Assembly (NCBI RefSeq): GCF_024704835.1
Contig: NZ_JAMXBE010000010.1
Span: 62,001-126,000, forward strand
Reading direction: 5' to 3'
Source: Parapedobacter tibetensis
GTDB taxonomy: Bacteria; Bacteroidota; Bacteroidia; Sphingobacteriales; Sphingobacteriaceae
Length of the DNA: 64,000 bases
Shown: positions 52,593 through 60,794 of the stretch, in pieces
Layout of the letters: the number at the start of each line of letters is the position of its first letter
Position numbering within the stretch: the stretch's first letter is position 1
Translations under genes and position numbers: made by a program
Notes under the pieces: generated by a model
Seen by the model: only the letters and a program-made list of their open reading frames with translations
What the model was told of the DNA's origin: nothing
Database searches by the model: none

Positions 52593-54539
52593 ATGATCAC
52601 GTATCAACGCTTGTTCGGTCTTTTTTATGGCACACTTACTTGCTTAATGCTGGGTGGATGCACAAAAAATTTAACCGAATACTACAATCCTGAAAGCACC
52701 TTGAATAAAAACATCATCGAGGTACTGGAAGAGGATGGACGGTTTTCGGCATTTGTAGGACTCATCGATCGACTAGATCTAAGAAGTACCTTAGGAGAAG
52801 CCGCTATCTATACTTGCCTGGCACCTTTGGATGAACACGTAATAGCTTATTTTTCTCAACAGGGATATGCTTCGCTGGATGCCGTGCCGGATGAGGAGCT
52901 GCGGAAGTTTGTCAACTACCATTTCATCAATGGTATGTACTACCAGTACGACGTGGAGCAGCGGTACGTGAATGCCAACACCGAGATTGACAAAAGCCGG
53001 GCCACGCAATACCGCTCCAGAGCAACAGGCAAGCTGCCCGGAAAACCGGTGAGGTTCTTTGCACCTTCTTTTTTTCAAACACGGGCAGCTGACTATATGG
53101 GGCTGTTCGGCGAACGTGAGGACATCGGCGGATTTACCGTGGAGAGTGCCCGCATTTCGGACACGGACCGGGACATTGGAGCGAGTAACGGAGTAATCCA
53201 TGTACTGGAAACCCCGCTCAATATATTGCCGAGGACGGACGAGGCGCTGATAAAAGACCCGGAGACAACACTGTTTAGTACTTGGCAGGAGAAGCACGCG
53301 GCGTATGTGCTGGGGGAAAAAGATGAGTTCGGTTGGGTAGATACCACGCTGTATAAGACGTATAGCACAGGCCGGAACCTAGCAGACGAAACGGTGCAGT
53401 CTACCTTGCTGGTCCCTACCAATGAAGCGATCATGGCATATTTTGAGCCTTACTTGCCCGATTTGGACAATACCATTGATTCGGTGCCACAGCGGGTAAT
53501 GGCGTCCCTAGTCCGGGCTTCCCAGATTGCCAACTTTTATTTTAAGAGTGATTTGGTGCGCAAGGAAGACGGGGGGCTTAGGGAGGGCAAAGCCTATGTG
53601 TACCTGGTACCCGACATTTCCAGTTTGATTACCGGGTCGGTATTGGCCAGTAACAGCGTCATCTATAAGACGAACCAGCTCATTGAGTCGGCCGAAATGA
53701 ATAGCGTCCAGGGCGGCATTTACATGAAACATAAGGTATACAGTCAATGGTACTGGATGTTTGAACGGACGAACCTGAACGCAGGTTTAACAGATGGACT
53801 GTCTTTCCAGCACCCTAAAAAGACCCTCCTTGTCCAGTCTGACGATGTCTGGGGATTCCCGTTGGCTTCTGATATGTTGCCGGAGGACCGTGTGTACCGG
53901 TACGAACAATGCCGATCGGGCGTGCTCAACCTCGATGTACGTGAAGATGGCGGCTTCCGCAAGCGTTTTTATGCAACCGATTTTGGTCATGTACTGTATG
54001 ACGACGGGCGGTTCTATGACTATACGGGCCATTCGGTACAGTTGCTGACCAATAGTCCGGTGTGGGAACGTGTAAACGGCGCGATTTTCGAAATCGACGG
54101 TTTCCTGACCCCCATAGAAAAGCTGGATGTTACCCAGACCATTTATACTAAAATATTCGCCGACCCGGAGTTTTCATTATTTGCCAATGCCATCGACAGG
54201 ACGGGGTTGGCTGCGCAGTTGCAGTTGACCGGTTTTTTCACCTTTACAATTTTCGCGCCTACTAATTCAGCTATCCAGGCCGCAGGGGTTGACCTAAATG
54301 CAATGGAAGAGGAAGAGTTGACCCAGTTCGTCAACACCTATATCATCCAGAATCGGTACATCTTTACAGACGGTGTATTCAACGGACAGATAGCCAATAA
54401 GAATGGCAGTCGTATGGGAATCAGCGGCGCTTGGGATTCGTTCCTAATCAGCGACACTAGCGGCAAAGTCATCCCCGTCCCATCGGGAAATGTACAAGGA
54501 AACAACGGAGTGGTTCACAAGATTAACCAACTATTCTAA
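52593..54539 (+). CDS. Fasciclin (FAS1) domain lipoprotein 1
   Basis: A 648-residue lipoprotein (LGGC, Cys23). At least three FAS1-like units can be seen: about 38-215 (NIIEVLEEDGRFSAFVGLIDRLDL...YTCLAPLDEHVIAYF...NGVIHVLETPLNIL), a middle unit around 240-390 (STLLVPTNEAIMAYF, NSVIYKTNQLIES) and a C-terminal one about 525-648 (IYTKIFADPEFSLFANAIDRTGLAAQL, FTIFAPTNSAIQAAGVDL, NNGVVHKINQLF). FAS1 lipoproteins are frequent partners of some SusCD pairs and probably sit in or on the transporter complex. It lies 42 bp after the sialidase and directly before a SusC. Confidence 0.85.
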   Translation: MITYQRLFGLFYGTLTCLMLGGCTKNLTEYYNPESTLNKNIIEVLEEDGRFSAFVGLIDRLDLRSTLGEAAIYTCLAPLDEHVIAYFSQQGYASLDAVPDEELRKFVNYHFINGMYYQYDVEQRYVNANTEIDKSRATQYRSRATGKLPGKPVRFFAPSFFQTRAADYMGLFGEREDIGGFTVESARISDTDRDIGASNGVIHVLETPLNILPRTDEALIKDPETTLFSTWQEKHAAYVLGEKDEFGWVDTTLYKTYSTGRNLADETVQSTLLVPTNEAIMAYFEPYLPDLDNTIDSVPQRVMASLVRASQIANFYFKSDLVRKEDGGLREGKAYVYLVPDISSLITGSVLASNSVIYKTNQLIESAEMNSVQGGIYMKHKVYSQWYWMFERTNLNAGLTDGLSFQHPKKTLLVQSDDVWGFPLASDMLPEDRVYRYEQCRSGVLNLDVREDGGFRKRFYATDFGHVLYDDGRFYDYTGHSVQLLTNSPVWERVNGAIFEIDGFLTPIEKLDVTQTIYTKIFADPEFSLFANAIDRTGLAAQLQLTGFFTFTIFAPTNSAIQAAGVDLNAMEEEELTQFVNTYIIQNRYIFTDGVFNGQIANKNGSRMGISGAWDSFLISDTSGKVIPVPSGNVQGNNGVVHKINQLF

Positions 54540-54555
54540 ACCTTTCAATCAAGAT

Positions 54556-57500
54556 ATGAAGAGAATATGTATCAAACTGACTGTACCGGCCATACTACTT
54601 GTTATAGGCCTGCTCAATGGCGTCTCTGCACAGGAGATGCTCCGGGGTAGGGTTTACATGGAGAAAGTAGGTACACCGCTTTCGGGTGTTTCGATAACCT
54701 TGGTGAATGCTAACAACCTGATATTGCGAGGAGGAAAGACACACGACGATGGTATTTTTGAAATCTCCCGGCATCCGGACGCTGTTAAGATCAGGTTCTC
54801 GAATGTGGGATACCAAAGCCAGGAGTTCCGGCTACAGACCGGTCAGAGCCGCACGTTTGAAGTGGTGATGGTATCGAACCGGCAGGAGCTGGACGTGGTT
54901 GAGATTACAGGACAACGTGAAAAACAAGCCGACCTGGGTTTTCTTTCCATCGACAGGCGAGAGCTTTCGAGTTCGATCGCTTCGGTTGACCTTACGGGGA
55001 TTGAAAACATGCCCGTGGCCTCGGTTGACCAATTGCTCCAGGGGATGGCGCCGGGTCTACAAGTGGTTGCTGCCAGTGGCGACCCCGGTGCATCGGCATC
55101 CATCCGTATCCGGGGTATTTCAAGTATTTCAGGTATCAACGATCCGCTCTGGATCGTGGATGGCTCGGAAGTAATTGGTAGCAACTACCAGGTGGCAAGC
55201 ATTTCGGATTTTGGATTCAGCCCAATCGGCGACTTGGATCCATCGGACATCGAGTCCATCGATATCCTGAAGGATGCTTCAGCTACCGCCTTGTATGGTT
55301 CCCGTGGTGCCAACGGGGTGATCGTCATCAAAACCAAACGCGGGAAACGCGGCACACCTCAGCTGACCTTCAATTCACGGTTTACCTTGACGGAAGTACC
55401 CGAGACGATTCCGATGCTTTCGGGTGATGAACAACGTATTTACTACATCGAGCGGTGGACAAGCGGAGCAGATGACGGAACGGTCCATCCGCAGCTCCGC
55501 GGAGATTTGACGCGTGACGACGCCTGGATATTCAACAACAACACGGACTGGGTAGACGCCATCACCCGCACAGGCGTTTACCAGCAATACAATACAGCAC
55601 TAAGCGGCGGCGGCGAGCGTATCAACTATTATTGGGGGCTGGGCTACACCAACCAGTACGGAACGACCAAAGGAACAGGGTATGACCGGTTCAATACGCG
55701 ATTCAACCTGAATTATACAGTTTCCGATAGGTTGAAGGTTTCAGCAGATTTGACCTATACCAATTCCTTGACCGACAAGCGGGGGCAGAACCATCCTATT
55801 AAAGTCGGAGAACAGGATATCAACCCGATTTTGTTCTCCCGCGAAACACCGGCTTATTTTCCCATCTATTCGAAAAACGGGCTGAATTACTTCGTAGATC
55901 GGAATGTCCCAGTGTCAAGCCATTCGCGATACAATCCGCTGGCGCTCATTGACTACTCCACATACCTCAGTCGCGCCAACCGGTTCATGGCGTCAACGGT
56001 TGTAGACTATAAAATACTTGATAACCTGGATTTCCGCACGCAGCTTTCCGCAGATTTCCGTGAGTCGGCCGACGAGTACTTTCTCCCGGGGTATGCGACA
56101 GATGCACGGCCCGGTGAGCCGCTTTATAACTCGGGACAGCAAACGGAGGGATACCAACTGATGATCAACAACAATAACCGGTTGACGTGGTTGGCTCTTC
56201 AGCAGGAGAATCATCGACTGACATTTACGGGCGTGTTCAATTTGAATATCGACCGGGATAATTCAATGCAAGTGTGGTACCACAACGGCGGTTCACCGCA
56301 GTTGCGGGCGGCCGATGCCTCGGCGGTGATTGCGGAAGCCAGAGGAAAGTTCGGAACGCGGAAATACCTCGGGATGTTCCTGCAGGGCCATTATGCCCTG
56401 CGCGACCGCTATTTCCTTACCGTAACCGGGAAAACGGAAGGTGACTCCCGATACGGTAGCGACAATCCGTATTCGGTTTTCCCGGCCATAGGTGGTGCAT
56501 GGGAAATGACCAAGGAGCCTTTTCTGGCCAATGTGGAGTGGGTCAATTCCATCAAGCCCCGCTTTGCTTATGGCGTTACCGGCAATCTGCCCAACGTGCT
56601 GAATCTTTATGATGTTGCATATAGTACAGGTGTAGGCTATATGGGTGAAACGTATATCTATCCGTCTAAATTTGCAAATGACAACATCCATGAAGAGCGG
56701 ACCACGGAATACAACCTCGGCGTAGACTGGAGTTTGTTCAACAACCGGCTCACCGGTCAATTCGATTATTATACGCGTACCACCAACGACCTGCTATTAC
56801 AGGAGCGCCTTTCGACCACATTGGGGTATGAAGACCAATACGTCAATTTCGGGCAGGTGCGTAATACGGGCCTGGAACTGGGTATAACCGCAGTGATTTT
56901 AAAAGGCGGCGAAAACCGCGTCAGGTGGAAGTCGTTCTTTAATATCGCAACCAACAAAAACGAGTTGCTGAGCCTGCCGGACCAGTTCAATGATGGCGCG
57001 GTTTCAGCGACCCGCAACGGGTTTTCCTCCAAGCTGCAGGAAGGTGACGTCATCGGTGGTTTTTACGCCTACCGGGCATTGGGAGTCTATGCGACCGACG
57101 CAGATGCTGTGCTGCGCGGACCCGACGGCAACATCATTTATGAAGCCGATGGCATTAACCCAAAATACATGCGCTATGGCTCCAATACAGGGCATCGATT
57201 CAAAGGCGGTGACATGATCTATGACGATGTCAATGGAGACGGCATCATCAATCAGCTGGATCGTGTACAGATCGGCGATGCGAACCCGCAGTTTTTCGGC
57301 GGGTGGAACAATACATTCAATTACGTAAACTGGGTGCTCACCGTCAACTTCCAGTACCAATACGGAAACGATGTCATCAATGGCACCCGGATACAAATGG
57401 AGCAGATGAGGTACTCCCACAACCAGTCCAGGTCGATCATGGCCCGTTGGCGGAGGCAGGGAGATATTACGGACATTCCGCGCGCACAATCGGACGGTAC

Positions 57501-57786
57501 CTGGAACCGCATCGCGTCATCACGCTGGGTGGAGGACGCTTCTTACCTGCGCTTGAAAACCGTATCGCTGACCTACAACGCGGATAAAGCATTTACCAAC
57601 CGCCTGGGACTCGGTATCCGCCAGCTGAGCGTGTTTGTTACCGGATACAACCTCTACACTTGGACAAATTACTTGGGTGTGGATCCAGAAATACCCATCA
57701 CAGGTGCTGTGACCTTATTCGGCATTGATAACAGTACAACCGCACCGGCCAGGCAATATACACTGGGCTTAAGGGCATCATTTTAA
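54556..57786 (+). CDS. SusC/RagA-type TonB-linked outer membrane transporter (locus 3)
   Basis: The frame opens at 54490 inside the fasciclin gene, but the ATG at 54556 (MKRICIKLTVPAILLVIGLLNGVSAQ) gives the signal peptide; the product has 1076 residues. Domain order: CarboxypepD_reg-like (about 29-105, LRGRVYMEKVGTPLSGVSITLVN), the VVEITGQREKQADLGF linker, the plug (SIRIRGISSISGINDPLWIVDG, ATALYGSRGANGVIVIKTKRG), and a barrel ending YTLGLRASF. The region after the N-domain lacks the usual VVVGYG motif. It has its SusD 22 bp downstream and fasciclin lipoproteins on both sides. Confidence 0.94.
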   Translation: MKRICIKLTVPAILLVIGLLNGVSAQEMLRGRVYMEKVGTPLSGVSITLVNANNLILRGGKTHDDGIFEISRHPDAVKIRFSNVGYQSQEFRLQTGQSRTFEVVMVSNRQELDVVEITGQREKQADLGFLSIDRRELSSSIASVDLTGIENMPVASVDQLLQGMAPGLQVVAASGDPGASASIRIRGISSISGINDPLWIVDGSEVIGSNYQVASISDFGFSPIGDLDPSDIESIDILKDASATALYGSRGANGVIVIKTKRGKRGTPQLTFNSRFTLTEVPETIPMLSGDEQRIYYIERWTSGADDGTVHPQLRGDLTRDDAWIFNNNTDWVDAITRTGVYQQYNTALSGGGERINYYWGLGYTNQYGTTKGTGYDRFNTRFNLNYTVSDRLKVSADLTYTNSLTDKRGQNHPIKVGEQDINPILFSRETPAYFPIYSKNGLNYFVDRNVPVSSHSRYNPLALIDYSTYLSRANRFMASTVVDYKILDNLDFRTQLSADFRESADEYFLPGYATDARPGEPLYNSGQQTEGYQLMINNNNRLTWLALQQENHRLTFTGVFNLNIDRDNSMQVWYHNGGSPQLRAADASAVIAEARGKFGTRKYLGMFLQGHYALRDRYFLTVTGKTEGDSRYGSDNPYSVFPAIGGAWEMTKEPFLANVEWVNSIKPRFAYGVTGNLPNVLNLYDVAYSTGVGYMGETYIYPSKFANDNIHEERTTEYNLGVDWSLFNNRLTGQFDYYTRTTNDLLLQERLSTTLGYEDQYVNFGQVRNTGLELGITAVILKGGENRVRWKSFFNIATNKNELLSLPDQFNDGAVSATRNGFSSKLQEGDVIGGFYAYRALGVYATDADAVLRGPDGNIIYEADGINPKYMRYGSNTGHRFKGGDMIYDDVNGDGIINQLDRVQIGDANPQFFGGWNNTFNYVNWVLTVNFQYQYGNDVINGTRIQMEQMRYSHNQSRSIMARWRRQGDITDIPRAQSDGTWNRIASSRWVEDASYLRLKTVSLTYNADKAFTNRLGLGIRQLSVFVTGYNLYTWTNYLGVDPEIPITGAVTLFGIDNSTTAPARQYTLGLRASF

Positions 57787-57808
57787 CTTGGTAATACAAC
57801 AAACGATT

Positions 57809-59347
57809 ATGACGGCTAATATAAAATATGGAATTCTAGGACTGTGCATGTTACTAACCGTCTCATGCGACAGCATCCTGGAGGTCGATGTGCCCGACAA
57901 TTTGGTGCACCACGAATTTTGGCAAAACCGGGACCAGGTGTATTCATCGTTGATTGGGCTGTACACCTCCCTGCACAACAACCTGGACAGTTACCACGCA
58001 TGGGGTGATTTGCGTTCGAGTTTCTATGCACCGGGAATCGGAGATGCATTTACGGGTGCGCATGCACAATTCCTATCGCATGATATCTACCAAAATAATG
58101 ACCTGCTTTCCTGGAAGTTCGTATACCGCTCCATTACCTGGATCAACTCATTCATTAAGAACGCACCCACTGCACTGGAGCACGATAACACGTTCAGTGC
58201 AGCGGAACTCCAGTCGATGGTGGGCGAGGCCCGTGCGCTCAGGGCGCTGAACTATTTTTACCTGGTGCGAGCCTTCAGGGAAGTGCCAGTTATCGACGAG
58301 CCATATGAGTCGGACAACCAGCAGTTTGATACCTCTCCATCGTCTGAAGAAGAGGTGCTGGATTTCATTGAGGCTGATTTGCAGCAGGCACTTGGGGATG
58401 CACCGGCCAGCTTTGACAATGTCGCCAATCGTTACGGAAGGGTGACAAAAAACATGGTAAGGGCGCTTTGGGCCGATGTGAAACTTTGGCGCAATGACTA
58501 TCAGGGGTGCATTGATCTTTGCGATCAGTTGGAAGCGCAATATGCTGGCTCTTTGGTAAGTCCGCTGGCTTGGTATACCATTTTCAATCCGGGTAACTCC
58601 GCGGAAAGCATCTTCGAGTTTCAATACGGCCAACTGGGGCCGGCGTCGCCCCTATACAATTGGTTTGCAATTTTTTCGAGGGCCAATTCCGATGGGGAGA
58701 GGTACCTCGCCAACGCGACGAATGTGTCAATCAATGCGCAGGAAATCTTATATCCGCCGGTATTGCCCGACTATGCGACATCCGATACCATCCGGCTCAG
58801 CTCATTTGCAATGTTCAACCCGATTGGGATTTCGAATGGTTATGGCGTAGCGCTGGAAGTCTACAAATTCCTCGGTACGGCGCCTTACCAGGTATCCTAT
58901 CGACCCGCTAACGCCCGCAACACCAACTACATTTTCTATCGGTACCGGGAGGTGCTGTTTATGAAGGCCGAAGCCTATGCTATGCTGAACCGGTATGCTG
59001 AAGCGGAACAGCTGATCAACATTATCCGCGAGCACTGCGACATCCCTCCGTTGGCACAGGGTGAAGGCGGTGAAGGAACGGAGTTTATATCCAGGCTGCT
59101 GATGGAGCGCGAATATGAGCTGGGCTTCGAAGGCAAGGAATGGTTTGCGGCGGTGCGCATCGCCCGTAGACCCGGTTATGAGGGTATATTGCAAGAGAAA
59201 GCTGCCATAAACAATTCCATGGGGAGGTCCTATCAGGTAATCCGCGCCAGATTGCTGGATCAGGAGAGTTGGTTTCTACCCTACCATTTGACGGAGGTGG
59301 AGAACAATCCGCAGCTCGACCAGAAGCCATATTATAGAAACAAATAA
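57809..59347 (+). CDS. SusD/RagB-type surface lipoprotein (locus 3)
   Basis: Start ATG 57809 (MTANIKYGILGLCMLLTVSC, Cys20) is preferred over the in-frame ATG at 57788, which would put seven extra residues before the signal; 512 residues. SusD features: SILEVDVPDNLVHHEFWQNRDQVYSSLIGLY, VGEARALRALNYFYLVRAFREVPVI, YRYREVLFMKAEAYAMLNRYAEAEQLINIIRE and REYELGFEGKEWFAAVRIARR. It ends with the typical LPYHLTEVENNPQLDQ segment. It pairs with the SusC at 54556. Confidence 0.94.
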   Translation: MTANIKYGILGLCMLLTVSCDSILEVDVPDNLVHHEFWQNRDQVYSSLIGLYTSLHNNLDSYHAWGDLRSSFYAPGIGDAFTGAHAQFLSHDIYQNNDLLSWKFVYRSITWINSFIKNAPTALEHDNTFSAAELQSMVGEARALRALNYFYLVRAFREVPVIDEPYESDNQQFDTSPSSEEEVLDFIEADLQQALGDAPASFDNVANRYGRVTKNMVRALWADVKLWRNDYQGCIDLCDQLEAQYAGSLVSPLAWYTIFNPGNSAESIFEFQYGQLGPASPLYNWFAIFSRANSDGERYLANATNVSINAQEILYPPVLPDYATSDTIRLSSFAMFNPIGISNGYGVALEVYKFLGTAPYQVSYRPANARNTNYIFYRYREVLFMKAEAYAMLNRYAEAEQLINIIREHCDIPPLAQGEGGEGTEFISRLLMEREYELGFEGKEWFAAVRIARRPGYEGILQEKAAINNSMGRSYQVIRARLLDQESWFLPYHLTEVENNPQLDQKPYYRNK

Positions 59348-59359
59348 ACGCACTAGACG

Positions 59360-60793
59360 ATGAAAAGCTTATATAGATTACTGGTACTGTGCCTGGTGGT
59401 GGGCATACAAGGTTGCGACAAGGAACTGTCCGGAGCGCGGTATGACAGCACCGATCAGCTCCAGATTATGGATTACGTCGACAGCCGCGAGGATTTGAGT
59501 ACATACCGGCAACTGGTAGAGCATGCGGGCCAGCGCAGTTTGCTGAAAACCGCCGGAACCTATACCGTGTTTATCCCTAACAATGCAGCGTTCGAGCGCT
59601 TGTTTGCCGAACTTAGCGAAGCGGGCGAAGCCATCAGGACGATCGGGGATGCGAGCCCCGAATTCTGGATTGACTATTTCAGGTACCACCTGTTGAATCG
59701 CAAGATCAATACCAATGAGTTTACACATGGTCCGCTGCCCTATCCGACGGTGTACAATGAAAAGTATGTTTTGGCCGACATCAGTGAATCGTTTGCTGCC
59801 GTCCGGCTGAACAATGTGGCCACCATCAAGGAATCCAACATTGAATTGAGCAATGGATATGTCAACATAATCGATGATGTACTACTCCCGCCCTCCAAGA
59901 GCATCTACGAGGCGTTGGAGGCTTCGGGTAAATACAGCATCATGCTCGACTTGATGCAGGATAACGGGTACGGAGATTATCTGCGGGACAGTACAGTCAC
60001 CCTGTTGATCGAAAGTGATGAGGCTTTGCAACGCAGTAATTTTTCGGTGGGAGCGGTAGAAAATATAGACGATTGGCTGAAATACCACATCATTCCGGAC
60101 TCCGGGTACTTCCTAAACCTCCTGACGGCACAACGGTTTTATTCCCTGTTTCCCGATGAATCATTGAATTTCCAAGCCGATGAATTCGGACAGTATTATG
60201 TGAATAATGACTACCGTTTCAATCAATCCCGCGACTTTGGGATCGACAAAGTCTCGCGAAACGGAATCTATCACACCTTGGACACGCTGCTCGATATTGT
60301 GGAAGCTCAGCCCACGACCATCCGGCTCAATCTGTATCCTCCGGGAAGTCCTTATGGGGAACAAAATGTATTTGCTGAGGCTCCGGCACGTATCTTACTA
60401 AATACGGGCACACGCAGCTATCATCAGAACCAGGAGTTCAGAATCACGCAATTTGATGCGACTCAAGTAGGTGATCACTTCTGGTTGACCGTGCCCGACG
60501 TTCCTAAAGGGAACTACCGAATCCGGGTCATGCACCGGGGTGGTGGTACGCGGGGAAAATACATCACGATTTATAACGATGAGATCGTGAAAGACGACAT
60601 CAACATGGCCAGGAACGAAGGCCCGTTTGAGGAGTGGGATTACCTGGTGTACAACCAATGCGGCGATATTACGGTGGAAGAGCGAGGAGATGTTACGGTG
60701 ATTTTCGCTTTTGCTGGATTCGGCTCGAATTCGAACCCGGGCTATTGCTGCGACCTGTTGATGGATATCGTAGAACTGATACCGATAAACTAA
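59360..60793 (+). CDS. Fasciclin (FAS1) domain lipoprotein 2
   Basis: A 477-residue lipoprotein (IQGC, Cys19). Two FAS1-like units: about 36-178 (LQIMDYVDSREDLSTYRQLVEHAGQRSLLKTAGTYTVFIPNNAAFERLF...VNIIDDVLLPP) and about 180-315 (SIYEALEASGKYSIMLDLMQDNGYGDYLRDSTVTLLIESDEAL...RNGIYHTLDTLLDIV). A C-terminal beta-sandwich (about 320-475, DHFWLTVPDVPKGNYRIRVMHRGGG...CCDLLMDIVELIPIN) may be a carbohydrate-binding module. It stands between SusD of locus 3 and SusC of locus 4 with 12-bp and 1-bp gaps, so all are on one message. Confidence 0.85.
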   Translation: MKSLYRLLVLCLVVGIQGCDKELSGARYDSTDQLQIMDYVDSREDLSTYRQLVEHAGQRSLLKTAGTYTVFIPNNAAFERLFAELSEAGEAIRTIGDASPEFWIDYFRYHLLNRKINTNEFTHGPLPYPTVYNEKYVLADISESFAAVRLNNVATIKESNIELSNGYVNIIDDVLLPPSKSIYEALEASGKYSIMLDLMQDNGYGDYLRDSTVTLLIESDEALQRSNFSVGAVENIDDWLKYHIIPDSGYFLNLLTAQRFYSLFPDESLNFQADEFGQYYVNNDYRFNQSRDFGIDKVSRNGIYHTLDTLLDIVEAQPTTIRLNLYPPGSPYGEQNVFAEAPARILLNTGTRSYHQNQEFRITQFDATQVGDHFWLTVPDVPKGNYRIRVMHRGGGTRGKYITIYNDEIVKDDINMARNEGPFEEWDYLVYNQCGDITVEERGDVTVIFAFAGFGSNSNPGYCCDLLMDIVELIPIN

Positions 60794-60794
60794 A